Made by a program: the position numbers and the translations under genes | Assembly (NCBI RefSeq): GCF_002723995.1 | Contig: NZ_BEWP01000002.1 | Coordinates: forward strand, 279,673 to 343,672 | Length of the DNA stretch: 64,000 nucleotides | From: Gluconobacter kondonii | Lineage (GTDB): Bacteria; Pseudomonadota; Alphaproteobacteria; Acetobacterales; Acetobacteraceae | Direction of reading: 5' to 3' | Shown here: in pieces, positions 44,785-53,393 of the stretch | Layout: each line of letters starts with the position of its first letter | How positions within the stretch are numbered: the stretch's first letter is position 1 | Notes under the pieces: model-generated | What the model was told of the DNA's origin: nothing | What the model saw: only the letters and a program-made list of their open reading frames with translations | Database searches by the model: none

Positions 44785-44987
44785 GCCTTCTGCCCCGTTT
44801 CCCGAAAACCGATCCCATCGTCTGGAAGCGCATCGGGCTGAGCTATCTGATCGCCCTGCCGCTCCTGTTCATCATGTTCCGCCATCAGCCCGCCCATCCG
44901 AACATGGTGCTTCAACTTCTCGGTTTTCTGCTGATCATCGTGGTCTCGCGGCTTCTGGCGCGTCTGATTCTGCGGACGCGGGAGTAA
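44781..44987 (+). CDS. Small two-helix membrane protein downstream of mlaF
   Basis: The 68-residue product has a short basic head (LPRFPKTDPIVWKRIG) and two hydrophobic segments (about residues 19-34 and 45-62) with a basic C-terminus (RLILRTRE). It overlaps mlaF by four bases, so it should be made with the transporter. No family was recognised; it is far too small to be MlaD (about 180 residues) and lacks an MCE domain. Confidence 0.65.
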   Translation: MSLLPRFPKTDPIVWKRIGLSYLIALPLLFIMFRHQPAHPNMVLQLLGFLLIIVVSRLLARLILRTRE

Positions 44988-44991
44988 GGAT

Positions 44992-45097
44992 TCCGGGCTC
45001 TGCCCGGGCCCGGCAGGGATCTTGATCCCTGCACCCTGATTCTAAAGGTTTCCAAAGGTCGCGACCTTTGGTGGGGTCCGGGGCAAAGCCCCGGCTG
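44992..45097. repeat. Dispersed multi-hairpin intergenic repeat, copy 2
   Basis: Same opening as copy 1 (tccgggctctgcccgg, then GCAGGGATC/GATCCCTGC), 48 of the first 50 bases identical. It adds a perfect CCAAAGGTCG/CGACCTTTGG stem (45052-45071) and GGGGC/GCCCC-type stem (CCGGGGCAAAGCCCCGG, 45078-45094). It lies between the small mla-linked gene and radA, both on the plus strand. Confidence 0.8.
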
Positions 45098-45159
45098 GAT
45101 CAACGGCCAAGCACTCCCTATATACTGGGTTTGTTCCCCTCAAATCGAAGAGACCAGCC

Positions 45160-46560
45160 TTGGCCAAAAAGCCGACCACCCGTTACGTCTGCCAGAACTG
45201 TGGCGCCACCTATCCGAAATGGAACGGGAAGTGCGAAGCCTGCGGCGAATGGAACACGCTGGTTGAGGAGACGGTCGAGCCGACGGCCCGCAAGACCGGA
45301 AAGCTGAGTTCAGGGCGTCTGCAAACCGTCCGGCTGGATGGCGAAACACGGCCGCCCCCGCGTATTACAACCAGCATTGCAGAGCTGGACCGCGTTCTGG
45401 GTGGCGGACTTGTCCCGGCGTCGGTGGTGCTGGTCGGCGGTGATCCGGGCATCGGCAAATCCACGCTCATGCTTCAGACGACCTGCGCGCTCGCGCGGTC
45501 GGGGCATCGCGTCCTGTATGTGTCGGGCGAAGAATCGGTGGACCAGATCCGCATCCGCGCCCAACGGCTGGGTCTGGACCGCGATCCCAAAATGCTGGAC
45601 TCGCTGGATCTGGCGGCCTCCATCAATGTGGGTGAAATCGTCGGCTCGCTGGAGCAGGACCGGGCGCATACGGTCGTGGTCATCGATTCCATCCAGACGA
45701 TGTGGCTGGAAAGCGTGGAAAGCTCGCCGGGCTCTGTCTCGCAGGTGCGGGCGAGTGCGTTTGAACTGATCCGGCTGGCCAAGACGCTCGGTTTTGCGCT
45801 GATCCTGATCGGCCATGTCACGAAGGAAGGCTCCCTCGCCGGGCCGCGTGTTCTGGAACATATGGTCGATGCGGTCATGTATTTCGAGGGCGATCGCGGG
45901 CATCAGTTCCGTATCCTGCGTGCGGCCAAAAACCGCTTTGGCGCGACCGACGAAATCGGCGTTTTCGCCATGACCGATATCGGCCTGACCGAAGTGCCCA
46001 ATCCCTCCGCGCTGTTCCTTGCGGAGCGGCGGGGCAATATTGCGGGGTCGGCTGTTTTTGCGGGGCTGGAAGGCACCCGCCCGGTCCTGCTGGAAATTCA
46101 GGCGCTGCTGTCTCCCAAGGCCGGAGATGGGGCGCCGCGCCGGGCTGTTGTGGGCTGGGACACGTCGCGGCTGAACATGCTGCTGGCCGTGCTGGATTCC
46201 CGATGTGGCCTCAAGCTTGCGAATATGGATGTCTATCTGAACATCGCAGGCGGCCTGCGGGTGAACGAGCCAGCCGCCGATATGGCGGTGGCCGCGGCCC
46301 TTGTGTCCGCCGCCACGGGCCATCCGACCTCCCCCAGTGCGGCCTATTTCGGCGAGGTCGGGCTGTCCGGCGAGATCCGGCAGGTCAGTCAGGCCGATCT
46401 ACGTCTCAAGGAAGTCGCCAAGCTGGGCTTTGGCGAGGCCATCCTACCCCGGCGCGTCTCGGCGGCCTCCGCAAGGGTCAAGCCGCCCGCAGGCCTGAAA
46501 CTGCGCGAAATCGGGCATCTGACGGATCTGGTCGGGCTGTTTTCCGACAAGGACGAATAA
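45160..46560 (+). CDS. radA: DNA repair protein RadA
   Basis: The 466-residue product is a RecA-like branch-migration ATPase. It has the N-terminal C4 zinc finger (Cys11, 14, 25, 28 in CQNCG and CEACGEW), Walker A GGDPGIGKS, the KNRFG motif (AKNRFGATDE) and a C-terminal Lon-protease-like domain. The start codon is TTG (no upstream ATG fits), preceded by a GAAGAGA site. It ends 9 bp before a convergent porin gene. Confidence 0.95.
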   Translation: MAKKPTTRYVCQNCGATYPKWNGKCEACGEWNTLVEETVEPTARKTGKLSSGRLQTVRLDGETRPPPRITTSIAELDRVLGGGLVPASVVLVGGDPGIGKSTLMLQTTCALARSGHRVLYVSGEESVDQIRIRAQRLGLDRDPKMLDSLDLAASINVGEIVGSLEQDRAHTVVVIDSIQTMWLESVESSPGSVSQVRASAFELIRLAKTLGFALILIGHVTKEGSLAGPRVLEHMVDAVMYFEGDRGHQFRILRAAKNRFGATDEIGVFAMTDIGLTEVPNPSALFLAERRGNIAGSAVFAGLEGTRPVLLEIQALLSPKAGDGAPRRAVVGWDTSRLNMLLAVLDSRCGLKLANMDVYLNIAGGLRVNEPAADMAVAAALVSAATGHPTSPSAAYFGEVGLSGEIRQVSQADLRLKEVAKLGFGEAILPRRVSAASARVKPPAGLKLREIGHLTDLVGLFSDKDE

Positions 46561-46569
46561 CAGAGGTCT

Positions 46570-48240
46570 TCAGAAGCGGAAGACGACATTGGACTGAGCA
46601 TAGCTTCCGCTTTTGCCGCCCGCCGCATGTAACCCGTTCGAGGCCATGAACCGCGCGCCATAGATCTGCCAGGTCAGGTGCCGGTTAAGCTGGAGCTTGA
46701 GAGACGCCTGCGGCACCACGCCGATATAGCCGCCGTGATAGATTTTCGAGAATGTGTACGGGCCGGACGAGTTCCAGATCGCGCCATCCGCATTCTCCCG
46801 CCACATGAACGGCACCTTGAACTGGATGCTCGCAAAGCCTTTCCAAGGCGTGATGCTCAGGACTGGCGAGAGGCTGACGAGGTTGGACGGCTGGATATAG
46901 GTCGTGGTGTCCAGATAGTTTGTCTGCGGGTTGAAGGGCGCCATATAAGTGCGAACCGGGCCGTCCGTTCCGTTGGCCCCACCGGAATACAGATCCGCCT
47001 GAACGCCGATGAATGGGTGCAGGGGCGAGGGCGTATGGCGGTATCCCACGATCGTATTGACCGAATAAGCCTGCACGTCGCTCTTTTTCGCGCTGCCAGA
47101 TTTCTGGAACGTCCCGTCCTGATAGAGGCTGCCGAACGAATATTCGAAAGACGCGGCGGTACCGTACCAGCGGAAGCCCACATTCCCGCGTGAGGACGTG
47201 CCTTTCAGGGCACCGGATGCAAGTGGGACGACGGACAGGCTGCCGCCATAGCGGTAACCGTAATAGAAAATATCCAGAAACGAATGGACCGTCTCGCTAC
47301 CGATGGAAAACTGCGGCACGAGAGCCGTGATGTCCCCGCCATACAGGCGCGTATTGTAATCTTCCGTATCGTGGAACATCAGGGTTGCGTCGGTCTTGGT
47401 CTGGACGAAATCGAACGCATCCACGCGGATATTGGGCCAGATCGCATAAATGCGCCCGCCGTTCCACGACAGTGGGACGTTGGGCGTTTCGCGGTTGTAC
47501 AGAACGTAAGATGGCGCATCGAGGAACTGCTGACGGCCGAACATGAAGCCCGTCTGCGCGCCCGCGAACTTGCCCTTGAACTCGATGAAAGCCTGCTGGA
47601 GATCCAGCCGTTTGCGGTACGTCGTATTGTAACCGAAGCCTTTCCATCCTCCCGCATCCGCATTGATAAGTTGTCCGAACAGCCACACATGCTCGCCCAG
47701 ATGCAGGTCCGCGCCATACAGGTTCCGCACACCGAAACGCCCCGAATTGCTGTTGCCCTTTTTGCCCAGAAAAGGTGCCTCCTCGTACCAGTTGCGCAGA
47801 CGCGTCTCGCCGGAAAAGGACAGCCAGATCGTCCTCGCATCGTTCAGTGCGATGAACTTCAGCGGATCGAACGGATCGTCGCGCCGACTCTTGTCGCGCA
47901 GAAAGCTCCAGTCTTCCGCCCAAGGGGCTACACCGTAACGTCCGACCGGCCCGAAGCCCGCTGATTCGCCGTTGCCATAACTGAACGCGCCCCATGGACC
48001 CTGCCGTCCCTGCGGCGCATGATTCTGACTCGCCACAACACGACGCGGCTGGCCCACGACGCCAGCATGGGGATAGTTCTGGATGGGGGGACGTTCCGTA
48101 GAAAGAACGTGGATCCATTCTTCCGAATGTGCGGTCGGGGCGGTGGACGAATCGGCGGCCGCTGCCAGTCGGGAGGTGCAGATTCCAAGCGCCATCATAG
48201 CCAGAATGGACCGATTCCGATATGAATGATGACGTAACAT
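46570..48240 (-). CDS. Alginate-export-type outer-membrane porin
   Basis: The 556-residue product has a signal peptide (MALGICTSRLAAAADSS) and a beta-barrel resembling the alginate export family (AlgE-like): WLSFSGETRLRNWYE, HVWLFGQLINADAGG, QQAFIEFKGKF and RLYGGDITALVPQF are typical strand sequences, with a final barrel strand ending in VVFRF. It probably forms an anionic or polysaccharide-selective pore. No alginate genes are near, so the exported or imported compound is unknown. Confidence 0.83.
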   Translation of the reverse strand: MLRHHSYRNRSILAMMALGICTSRLAAAADSSTAPTAHSEEWIHVLSTERPPIQNYPHAGVVGQPRRVVASQNHAPQGRQGPWGAFSYGNGESAGFGPVGRYGVAPWAEDWSFLRDKSRRDDPFDPLKFIALNDARTIWLSFSGETRLRNWYEEAPFLGKKGNSNSGRFGVRNLYGADLHLGEHVWLFGQLINADAGGWKGFGYNTTYRKRLDLQQAFIEFKGKFAGAQTGFMFGRQQFLDAPSYVLYNRETPNVPLSWNGGRIYAIWPNIRVDAFDFVQTKTDATLMFHDTEDYNTRLYGGDITALVPQFSIGSETVHSFLDIFYYGYRYGGSLSVVPLASGALKGTSSRGNVGFRWYGTAASFEYSFGSLYQDGTFQKSGSAKKSDVQAYSVNTIVGYRHTPSPLHPFIGVQADLYSGGANGTDGPVRTYMAPFNPQTNYLDTTTYIQPSNLVSLSPVLSITPWKGFASIQFKVPFMWRENADGAIWNSSGPYTFSKIYHGGYIGVVPQASLKLQLNRHLTWQIYGARFMASNGLHAAGGKSGSYAQSNVVFRF

Positions 48241-48337
48241 GCCCTGAAAACTCCAGACGGGGTTCGCAGAACATTATGCAGCAACAAAAAACATCAATCC
48301 CGATAGTTTTAAATAAAAATGACTATTTTTTTGGTAT

Positions 48338-48925
48338 TTAATCCAGCCGGGTAATATCCATTTGTCCGCGCGTCAGATCCCGCAGCCAGTCCGTGATGGC
48401 ATCCGCTTCTTCCACCGGTACGGCCAGTGTCATCCACGCGCCTTCGGCGTCGAACTCACATTCCGTCCGGCTTGCCCGCCAGCTTTCGATCTTGGACTCC
48501 ACCATCGCATAGCTGGAAAACGGGCAGTGAAAGCGCAACGGCACGGTTTCAATCCGCTCAATCCGCTCTGCTTCGCGCAGACAGGCCGACGCCGCGCCGC
48601 CATAGGCCCGCACCAGCCCCCCGGCCCCGAGCTGCACGCCACCATACCAGCGTGTAACGACGATCATGACATTGTCGAAATCCTGCCCTTCGATAGCGGA
48701 CAGGATGGGCCGCCCGGCCGTCCCACCGGGTTCGCCGTCATCGCTGCATCGGAAGCGCTGACCGGTTTTGAAGGCCCAGCAGTTATGGGTCGCCTCCAGC
48801 ACGGCAACGTCGCGGAAGAAGGCCATGGCGGCCGCTTCATCTTCCACAGGAGCTGCGGAAGCGCGGAAAACGCTGTTCTTAATCACACTTTCGTAGGTCG
48901 CGAGGCCGGGAAGAGTCCATGTCAT
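48338..48925 (-). CDS. YigZ/IMPACT-family protein
   Basis: The 195-residue product matches the IMPACT/YigZ family: an N-terminal UPF0029 domain with SVFRASAAPV, CSDDGEPGGTAGRP and VTRWYGGVQLGAGGLVRAYGGAA, then a short C-terminal domain. The family is conserved across life with roles linked to translation or stress; the bacterial biochemistry is not settled. It is divergent from hpnN. Confidence 0.93.
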   Translation of the reverse strand: MTWTLPGLATYESVIKNSVFRASAAPVEDEAAAMAFFRDVAVLEATHNCWAFKTGQRFRCSDDGEPGGTAGRPILSAIEGQDFDNVMIVVTRWYGGVQLGAGGLVRAYGGAASACLREAERIERIETVPLRFHCPFSSYAMVESKIESWRASRTECEFDAEGAWMTLAVPVEEADAITDWLRDLTRGQMDITRLD

Positions 48926-49005
48926 GGCTTTCCTTCTGCATCAGGATCGCCGAAATGTCAGGATGGGGTAGGGAAACGCTGCCCGTTCTGTTAAGGGTAG
49001 CCCCC

Positions 49006-51594
49006 ATGTTTTCGGATCTAACCGGTCGGCTGAATGCCGTCTGCGCGCGTCGTGCGCCTCTCGTTCTGGCGCTGTTTGCACTGCTCTGTGCCGCCTGCGT
49101 TGCCCTGAGTGTCACACGCATCAGCGTGACGACGGACACGAGCAAGATGTTTGCCAACAGCCTGCCGTGGAAAAAGCGGAGCATGGAGCTGACGCGCCTG
49201 TTCCCGCAGGACAGCAACCAGCTCGTCGCCATCCTCGACAGCCGCATCCCCGAACAGGGACGCATCGCGGCACGGGAGCTTGCGGCCACGCTTTCGCAGG
49301 ACCACACACATTTCAAGACGGTCGGCCTGCCCGGCGACAACCCTTTCTATAACAGTCACGGCTTCCTGTTCCTCGATACGAAAGATCTGGAACCGCTGCT
49401 GGATTCGATCGTCTCCGCGCAGCCCTTTCTGGGCACACTGGCCGCCGATCCGTCTGCGCGAGGGCTGTTCGGCGCACTTGGCCTGATCGGTGAGGGCATC
49501 AAGGCCGGACAGGGCATCCCCAGTGGCTTCAACGGCGCGCTGGACGGGTTCGCAACCTCTCTGACACAGGCCGCGGACGGCCATCCGCAGGACATGTCCT
49601 GGCAGAACCTGCTGATCGGCAAGCTGGCGGAACTGGGATCGCGATACGAGTTTGTCGTCACGCAACCCAAGCTCGATTACAGTTCCTTCCAGCCCGGCGA
49701 AGGCGCTACGACCGCCATGCGTCAGGCGATCAACAACCTTGAATTCGTGAAAACGAAACAGGTCACGGGCATCATTACCGGTGAAGTGAAGTTGTCGGAC
49801 GAGGAGTTCTCCACCGTCGCACACGGCATGGTGCTGGGGCTCATCATTTCGCTGGTTCTGGTTGCAGTCTGGCTGATCCTCGCGGTCCATTCCCCGCGCG
49901 TCATCCTTCCGATCCTGCTGACCCTCATCGCTGGCCTGCTGCTGACGACTGGCTTTGCCGCTCTGGCTGTGGGTGAGCTGAATCTGATCTCGGTAGCCTT
50001 CGCCATCCTGTTCGTGGGCATCGCAGTCGATTTCGCCATCCAGTACAGCGTGCGCCTGCGCGGACAGCGCAACGCGGACGGCTCGTACCCGTCCCTGCAT
50101 GACGCCATCGTTCTGACGGGTCAGGAAAGCGGCGCGCAGATCCTTGTCGCCGCCCTCGCCACGGCGGCGGGCTTCCTCGCTTTCTATCCCACGAGCTTTA
50201 TTGGCGTGGCGCAGCTCGGGCTGATTGCGGGCTTCGGCATGCTGATCGCCTTTTTCTGCACGATGACGCTTCTGCCAGCTCTGCTGTCCGTCTTTCGCGC
50301 GAAGCTGGGCAGCGGAGAGCCGGGTTTTGCGTTCATGGCGCCTGCGGACGCGTTCCTGCGCCACAAACGCCACAAGGTTGTCGGCATCTTCGCACTTCTG
50401 GGCATCGTGGGGCTGGCCCTCATGCCGCTTCTGAAGTTCGACGCTGATCCGCTGCACACTAAAGACCCCAACACCGAGGGGATGCGGGCGCTGCATCTGC
50501 TGGAAGCCAATCCGCTCACGACGCCCTATAGCGCACAGGTTCTGACCCCGAACCTGACGGACGCGGCGAAAGAGGCTGCGGAATTCTCGAAGCTTCCCAG
50601 CGTGCATGACGTGCTGTGGCTCGGCGCGCTGGTTCCTGATGACCAGAAAACCAAGCTGGCCATGATCGAGGACACTGCCTCCATCCTCCTGCCGACCATC
50701 ACAGTAGCCAATCCTGAACCCGCACCGGACGCCGCCGCCATCCGCGCCGCCGCTGTCTCTGCCGTGCAGAAGCTGGATGCCGTGAAGGACCAGCTTCCCG
50801 CACCGCTGGAAAAAATCCGTCAGGCATTGCACACGCTCTCCACGGCACCGGACAGCACGCTGCTTCAGGCCAGCACGGTCCTGACGCGCTTCCTGCCGGA
50901 CGAACTGTCGATGCTGCGGATGGCGCTTCAGCCCACCCCCGTCACGATGGAGAACATTCCGCAGGATGTGCGCCGCGACTATGTCCTGCCTGATGGCCGC
51001 GCGCGACTGACGATCCATCCCAAGGGACAGATGTCCGAAACACCGGTGCTGCACCGCTTCGTCAGCGAACTGCGTTCGGTCAATCCGGATGTTGCCGGCC
51101 CCGCGATGGAAATCACGGAAAGCGCCAATACGATCGTGCATGCCTTCAAAGTGGCGGCCATCTGCGCGCTCATCATGATTGCCATCATCCTGCTGGTTGT
51201 GCTGCGCCGCCTACTGGATGCCGCCCTTGTCATGGCACCGCTGCTGATGTCGACCCTTCTGACCGTGATCCTGATCGTCACGGTGCCGGAGACGCTGAAC
51301 TACGCCAATATCATCGCCCTGCCGCTGCTTCTGGGTGTGGGCGTGTCGTTCAACATCTATTTCGTCATGAACTGGCGCGAGGGCGTCAAAGGCCCGCTGA
51401 CGTCTCCCACGGCGCGTGCGGTGCTGTTCTCCGCCCTGACGACCGCAACGGCTTTCGGCTCTCTCGCCCGTTCGGGCCATCCGGGCACGGCGAGCATGGG
51501 GCGACTGCTTCTGATGTCCCTCGGCTGCACCCTGCTCTGCACAATGGTATTCGTCCCGGCCCTGCTCCCCAAACGCCCCACCGACGAGGCCTGA
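49006..51594 (+). CDS. hpnN: Hopanoid-associated RND transporter HpnN
   Basis: The 862-residue product is an RND-family membrane protein with two sets of membrane helices around large periplasmic domains. An N-terminal TM1 (APLVLALFALLCAACVALSV) with SVTTDTSKMFANSLPW, then IAVDFAIQYSVRLRG in the TM4-6 region, match HpnN, which carries hopanoids to the outer membrane. The frame is open 29 codons earlier, but family alignment begins at ATG 49006, behind an AAGGG site. The hopanoid biosynthesis genes are not in the window, so hpnN is solitary here. Confidence 0.9.
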   Translation: MFSDLTGRLNAVCARRAPLVLALFALLCAACVALSVTRISVTTDTSKMFANSLPWKKRSMELTRLFPQDSNQLVAILDSRIPEQGRIAARELAATLSQDHTHFKTVGLPGDNPFYNSHGFLFLDTKDLEPLLDSIVSAQPFLGTLAADPSARGLFGALGLIGEGIKAGQGIPSGFNGALDGFATSLTQAADGHPQDMSWQNLLIGKLAELGSRYEFVVTQPKLDYSSFQPGEGATTAMRQAINNLEFVKTKQVTGIITGEVKLSDEEFSTVAHGMVLGLIISLVLVAVWLILAVHSPRVILPILLTLIAGLLLTTGFAALAVGELNLISVAFAILFVGIAVDFAIQYSVRLRGQRNADGSYPSLHDAIVLTGQESGAQILVAALATAAGFLAFYPTSFIGVAQLGLIAGFGMLIAFFCTMTLLPALLSVFRAKLGSGEPGFAFMAPADAFLRHKRHKVVGIFALLGIVGLALMPLLKFDADPLHTKDPNTEGMRALHLLEANPLTTPYSAQVLTPNLTDAAKEAAEFSKLPSVHDVLWLGALVPDDQKTKLAMIEDTASILLPTITVANPEPAPDAAAIRAAAVSAVQKLDAVKDQLPAPLEKIRQALHTLSTAPDSTLLQASTVLTRFLPDELSMLRMALQPTPVTMENIPQDVRRDYVLPDGRARLTIHPKGQMSETPVLHRFVSELRSVNPDVAGPAMEITESANTIVHAFKVAAICALIMIAIILLVVLRRLLDAALVMAPLLMSTLLTVILIVTVPETLNYANIIALPLLLGVGVSFNIYFVMNWREGVKGPLTSPTARAVLFSALTTATAFGSLARSGHPGTASMGRLLLMSLGCTLLCTMVFVPALLPKRPTDEA

Positions 51595-51698
51595 TTACAG
51601 GCTTCCTCTGCTGACACGGTTTGCCGCAATGTGACAGGCATTCTGGCAACCGTGCGTTTCCTCAGGGGTTGAGATCTTCTGCAACGGAGGATCGCCCT

Positions 51699-52250
51699 TT
51701 GACCACAGAACATTCGGGCCTGCCGCGTGGCATCGACCATGTCGGTGTCACCGTCCCGGACATCAACGCCGCCATCCGCTTTCTTGAAGAAGCGTTCGGC
51801 GCAGTTGCCCTCTACCGGAACGTCACCCGCACCGCGCCACAGAAAGGTCCGGAGACGGAAAAAATTCTCGGCCTTCCGGGCGGCACGGTCGTCATTGAAA
51901 TGTGCATGATGGCGCTCGGTCATGGGCCGGGCATCGAACTGTTCGAAATGAAAGGTCCTGACCAGCGCGAGGCCGCGCGCCCGTGCGACTGGGGCCTTCA
52001 GCATTTCGCCGTCTATGTCGATGACATCCACGCCGCCTGCCACCGTTTCCGCGAAGCGGGCGGCACACTTCTGACCGAACCACAGGGCCAGCCCTCTCTC
52101 GAAGCCGCACCGGGCAACATGTTCTGCTACGGGCGTACGCCCTGGGGCATGATCGTGGAACTGGTCTGCACGCCACATCAGGAACGCTTCAACGACATCG
52201 CCCCCATGGACCGATATCAGCCACCCGCGCTGAAAGGATCAGACGCATGA
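51699..52250 (+). CDS. VOC-family (glyoxalase/bleomycin-resistance-like) protein
   Basis: The 183-residue product starts at TTG 51699, with a strong ACGGAGG site 8 bp upstream. It has two VOC beta-alpha-beta-beta-beta modules: GIDHVGVTVPDINAAIRFLEE and QHFAVYVDDIHAACHRFREAG, with a metal-type Glu near the C-terminus (WGMIVELV). Members are metal-dependent dioxygenases, isomerases or binding proteins; the substrate is unknown. It overlaps the next gene, a secreted cupin, by four bases. Confidence 0.86.
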   Translation: MTTEHSGLPRGIDHVGVTVPDINAAIRFLEEAFGAVALYRNVTRTAPQKGPETEKILGLPGGTVVIEMCMMALGHGPGIELFEMKGPDQREAARPCDWGLQHFAVYVDDIHAACHRFREAGGTLLTEPQGQPSLEAAPGNMFCYGRTPWGMIVELVCTPHQERFNDIAPMDRYQPPALKGSDA

Positions 52251-52762
52251 CACGCCTTCTTCCCCTAGCTGCGGCACTCCTCGTCGTAACGGCCTTCGGT
52301 GCCGCACACGCTGCTGATCCCACTCCGCCAACGGCCTGGTATTGGCATAACTGGACGGACCATGACGGCATCAGTCACATGACCCGCTGCCCGTTCCATA
52401 ATTACGATCTAAAAACTATGTCCAAACCCGCAGGGCCGCAATGGCAGGACCATGTGCATGAAGGCAATGCCCGGATCATTTCCACCGTGCAGCCCGCGCA
52501 CTGGGACGGAAGCTGGCACCCCGACCCTAAAGTCCAGTGGATCATCCCGCTGAAGGGCTCCTGGTACGTGACGGCCATGGACGGGAAAAAAGTCGTCATG
52601 GGGCCCGGGGACGTCTCCCTCGGCGAAGACCAAATGAGCCGCAAGGACGCAAAAGGCCATATCGGTCATTTCGCAGGCAATATTGGCGACGGCCCCGTCA
52701 CGCTAATGGTCATCCAGACGGATGAACAGCCAACCACGGATCAGCCCTGCCGTTTTCATTAA
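52247..52762 (+). CDS. Secreted cupin-like protein
   Basis: The 171-residue product has a signal peptide (to AAHAADP) and a short cupin-like core: WIIPLKGSWYVTAMDGKKVV followed by GPGDVSLGED and HIGHFAGNI. Aromatic and His-rich N-terminal sequence (WYWHNWTDHDG) is unusual. It is translationally coupled to the cytoplasmic VOC protein. The reaction is unknown. No gene follows for 630 bp. Confidence 0.72.
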   Translation: MTRLLPLAAALLVVTAFGAAHAADPTPPTAWYWHNWTDHDGISHMTRCPFHNYDLKTMSKPAGPQWQDHVHEGNARIISTVQPAHWDGSWHPDPKVQWIIPLKGSWYVTAMDGKKVVMGPGDVSLGEDQMSRKDAKGHIGHFAGNIGDGPVTLMVIQTDEQPTTDQPCRFH

Positions 52763-53393
52763 GGTTCAGGAATGGTCGGAAATTTTCTCTTCAAAAAGCT
52801 GCGCCAGCTCCAGAAACAGAAACAAACGCAAAAAACCGTAACAACATTTATATTTAGTGATTAATATCTCAAAAAATCCCCCAGAATCGTTTTCCCCTTG
52901 TTTTTCATGGGTTATGGATGAAAGAAATTTCTAATATAAACTATATTGAATCGCCATTAAGTCATATTTGAGATTTTATCCCGATTAATGAATGACTTTT
53001 CAGAAATCAAAAATAACTTCCTACATACATGCAGATTTTTATATAATATCGAAAAGAAAAATACAGATCGATGAAATATTTTTAATATGGGATATATTTT
53101 GATTTTTGTCGCACAAATAAAGAAATATAATTGTGTTCCTTTATTTATTTAATTCATATTTGATTTTGTATCTATTTTTTATATTTGTATTTACTTTATT
53201 CTTTTTGAATTTCTTTGAAATAAAACTATGAAATATGAAAATGTGACATAAGCGCAACGCCTTTCATGACATGTGACAGGCATGTTGCATTTTCGTAGCA
53301 GAAGCATTGCGCACCGTTTCGGTTTCCGATGAACATGTCGCCAGAGATACAAAATTTTCTTGCGACCTTATTCGAGAAGGAACAGCGGCCGCG
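52763..53393. other. Very AT-rich 630-bp intergenic region upstream of a TonB receptor
   Basis: No credible gene is present. By my count the four 60-base lines 52981-53220 are 28, 18, 20 and 15 percent GC, in a window otherwise near 60 percent. Near its right end a direct repeat ATGTGACA occurs at 53241 and 53270, and a hairpin with GCAAC/GTTGC arms spans 53254-53288. It probably holds the promoter and regulatory sites of the TonB receptor and may be bound by nucleoid proteins. Confidence 0.75.

Noticed and set aside
49018..51141. 707-codon open frame antisense to hpnN
   Set aside because: Arg/Gln/Gly-rich text without recognisable domains; hpnN on the other strand has clear RND family features. 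It is a by-product of high GC codon use.
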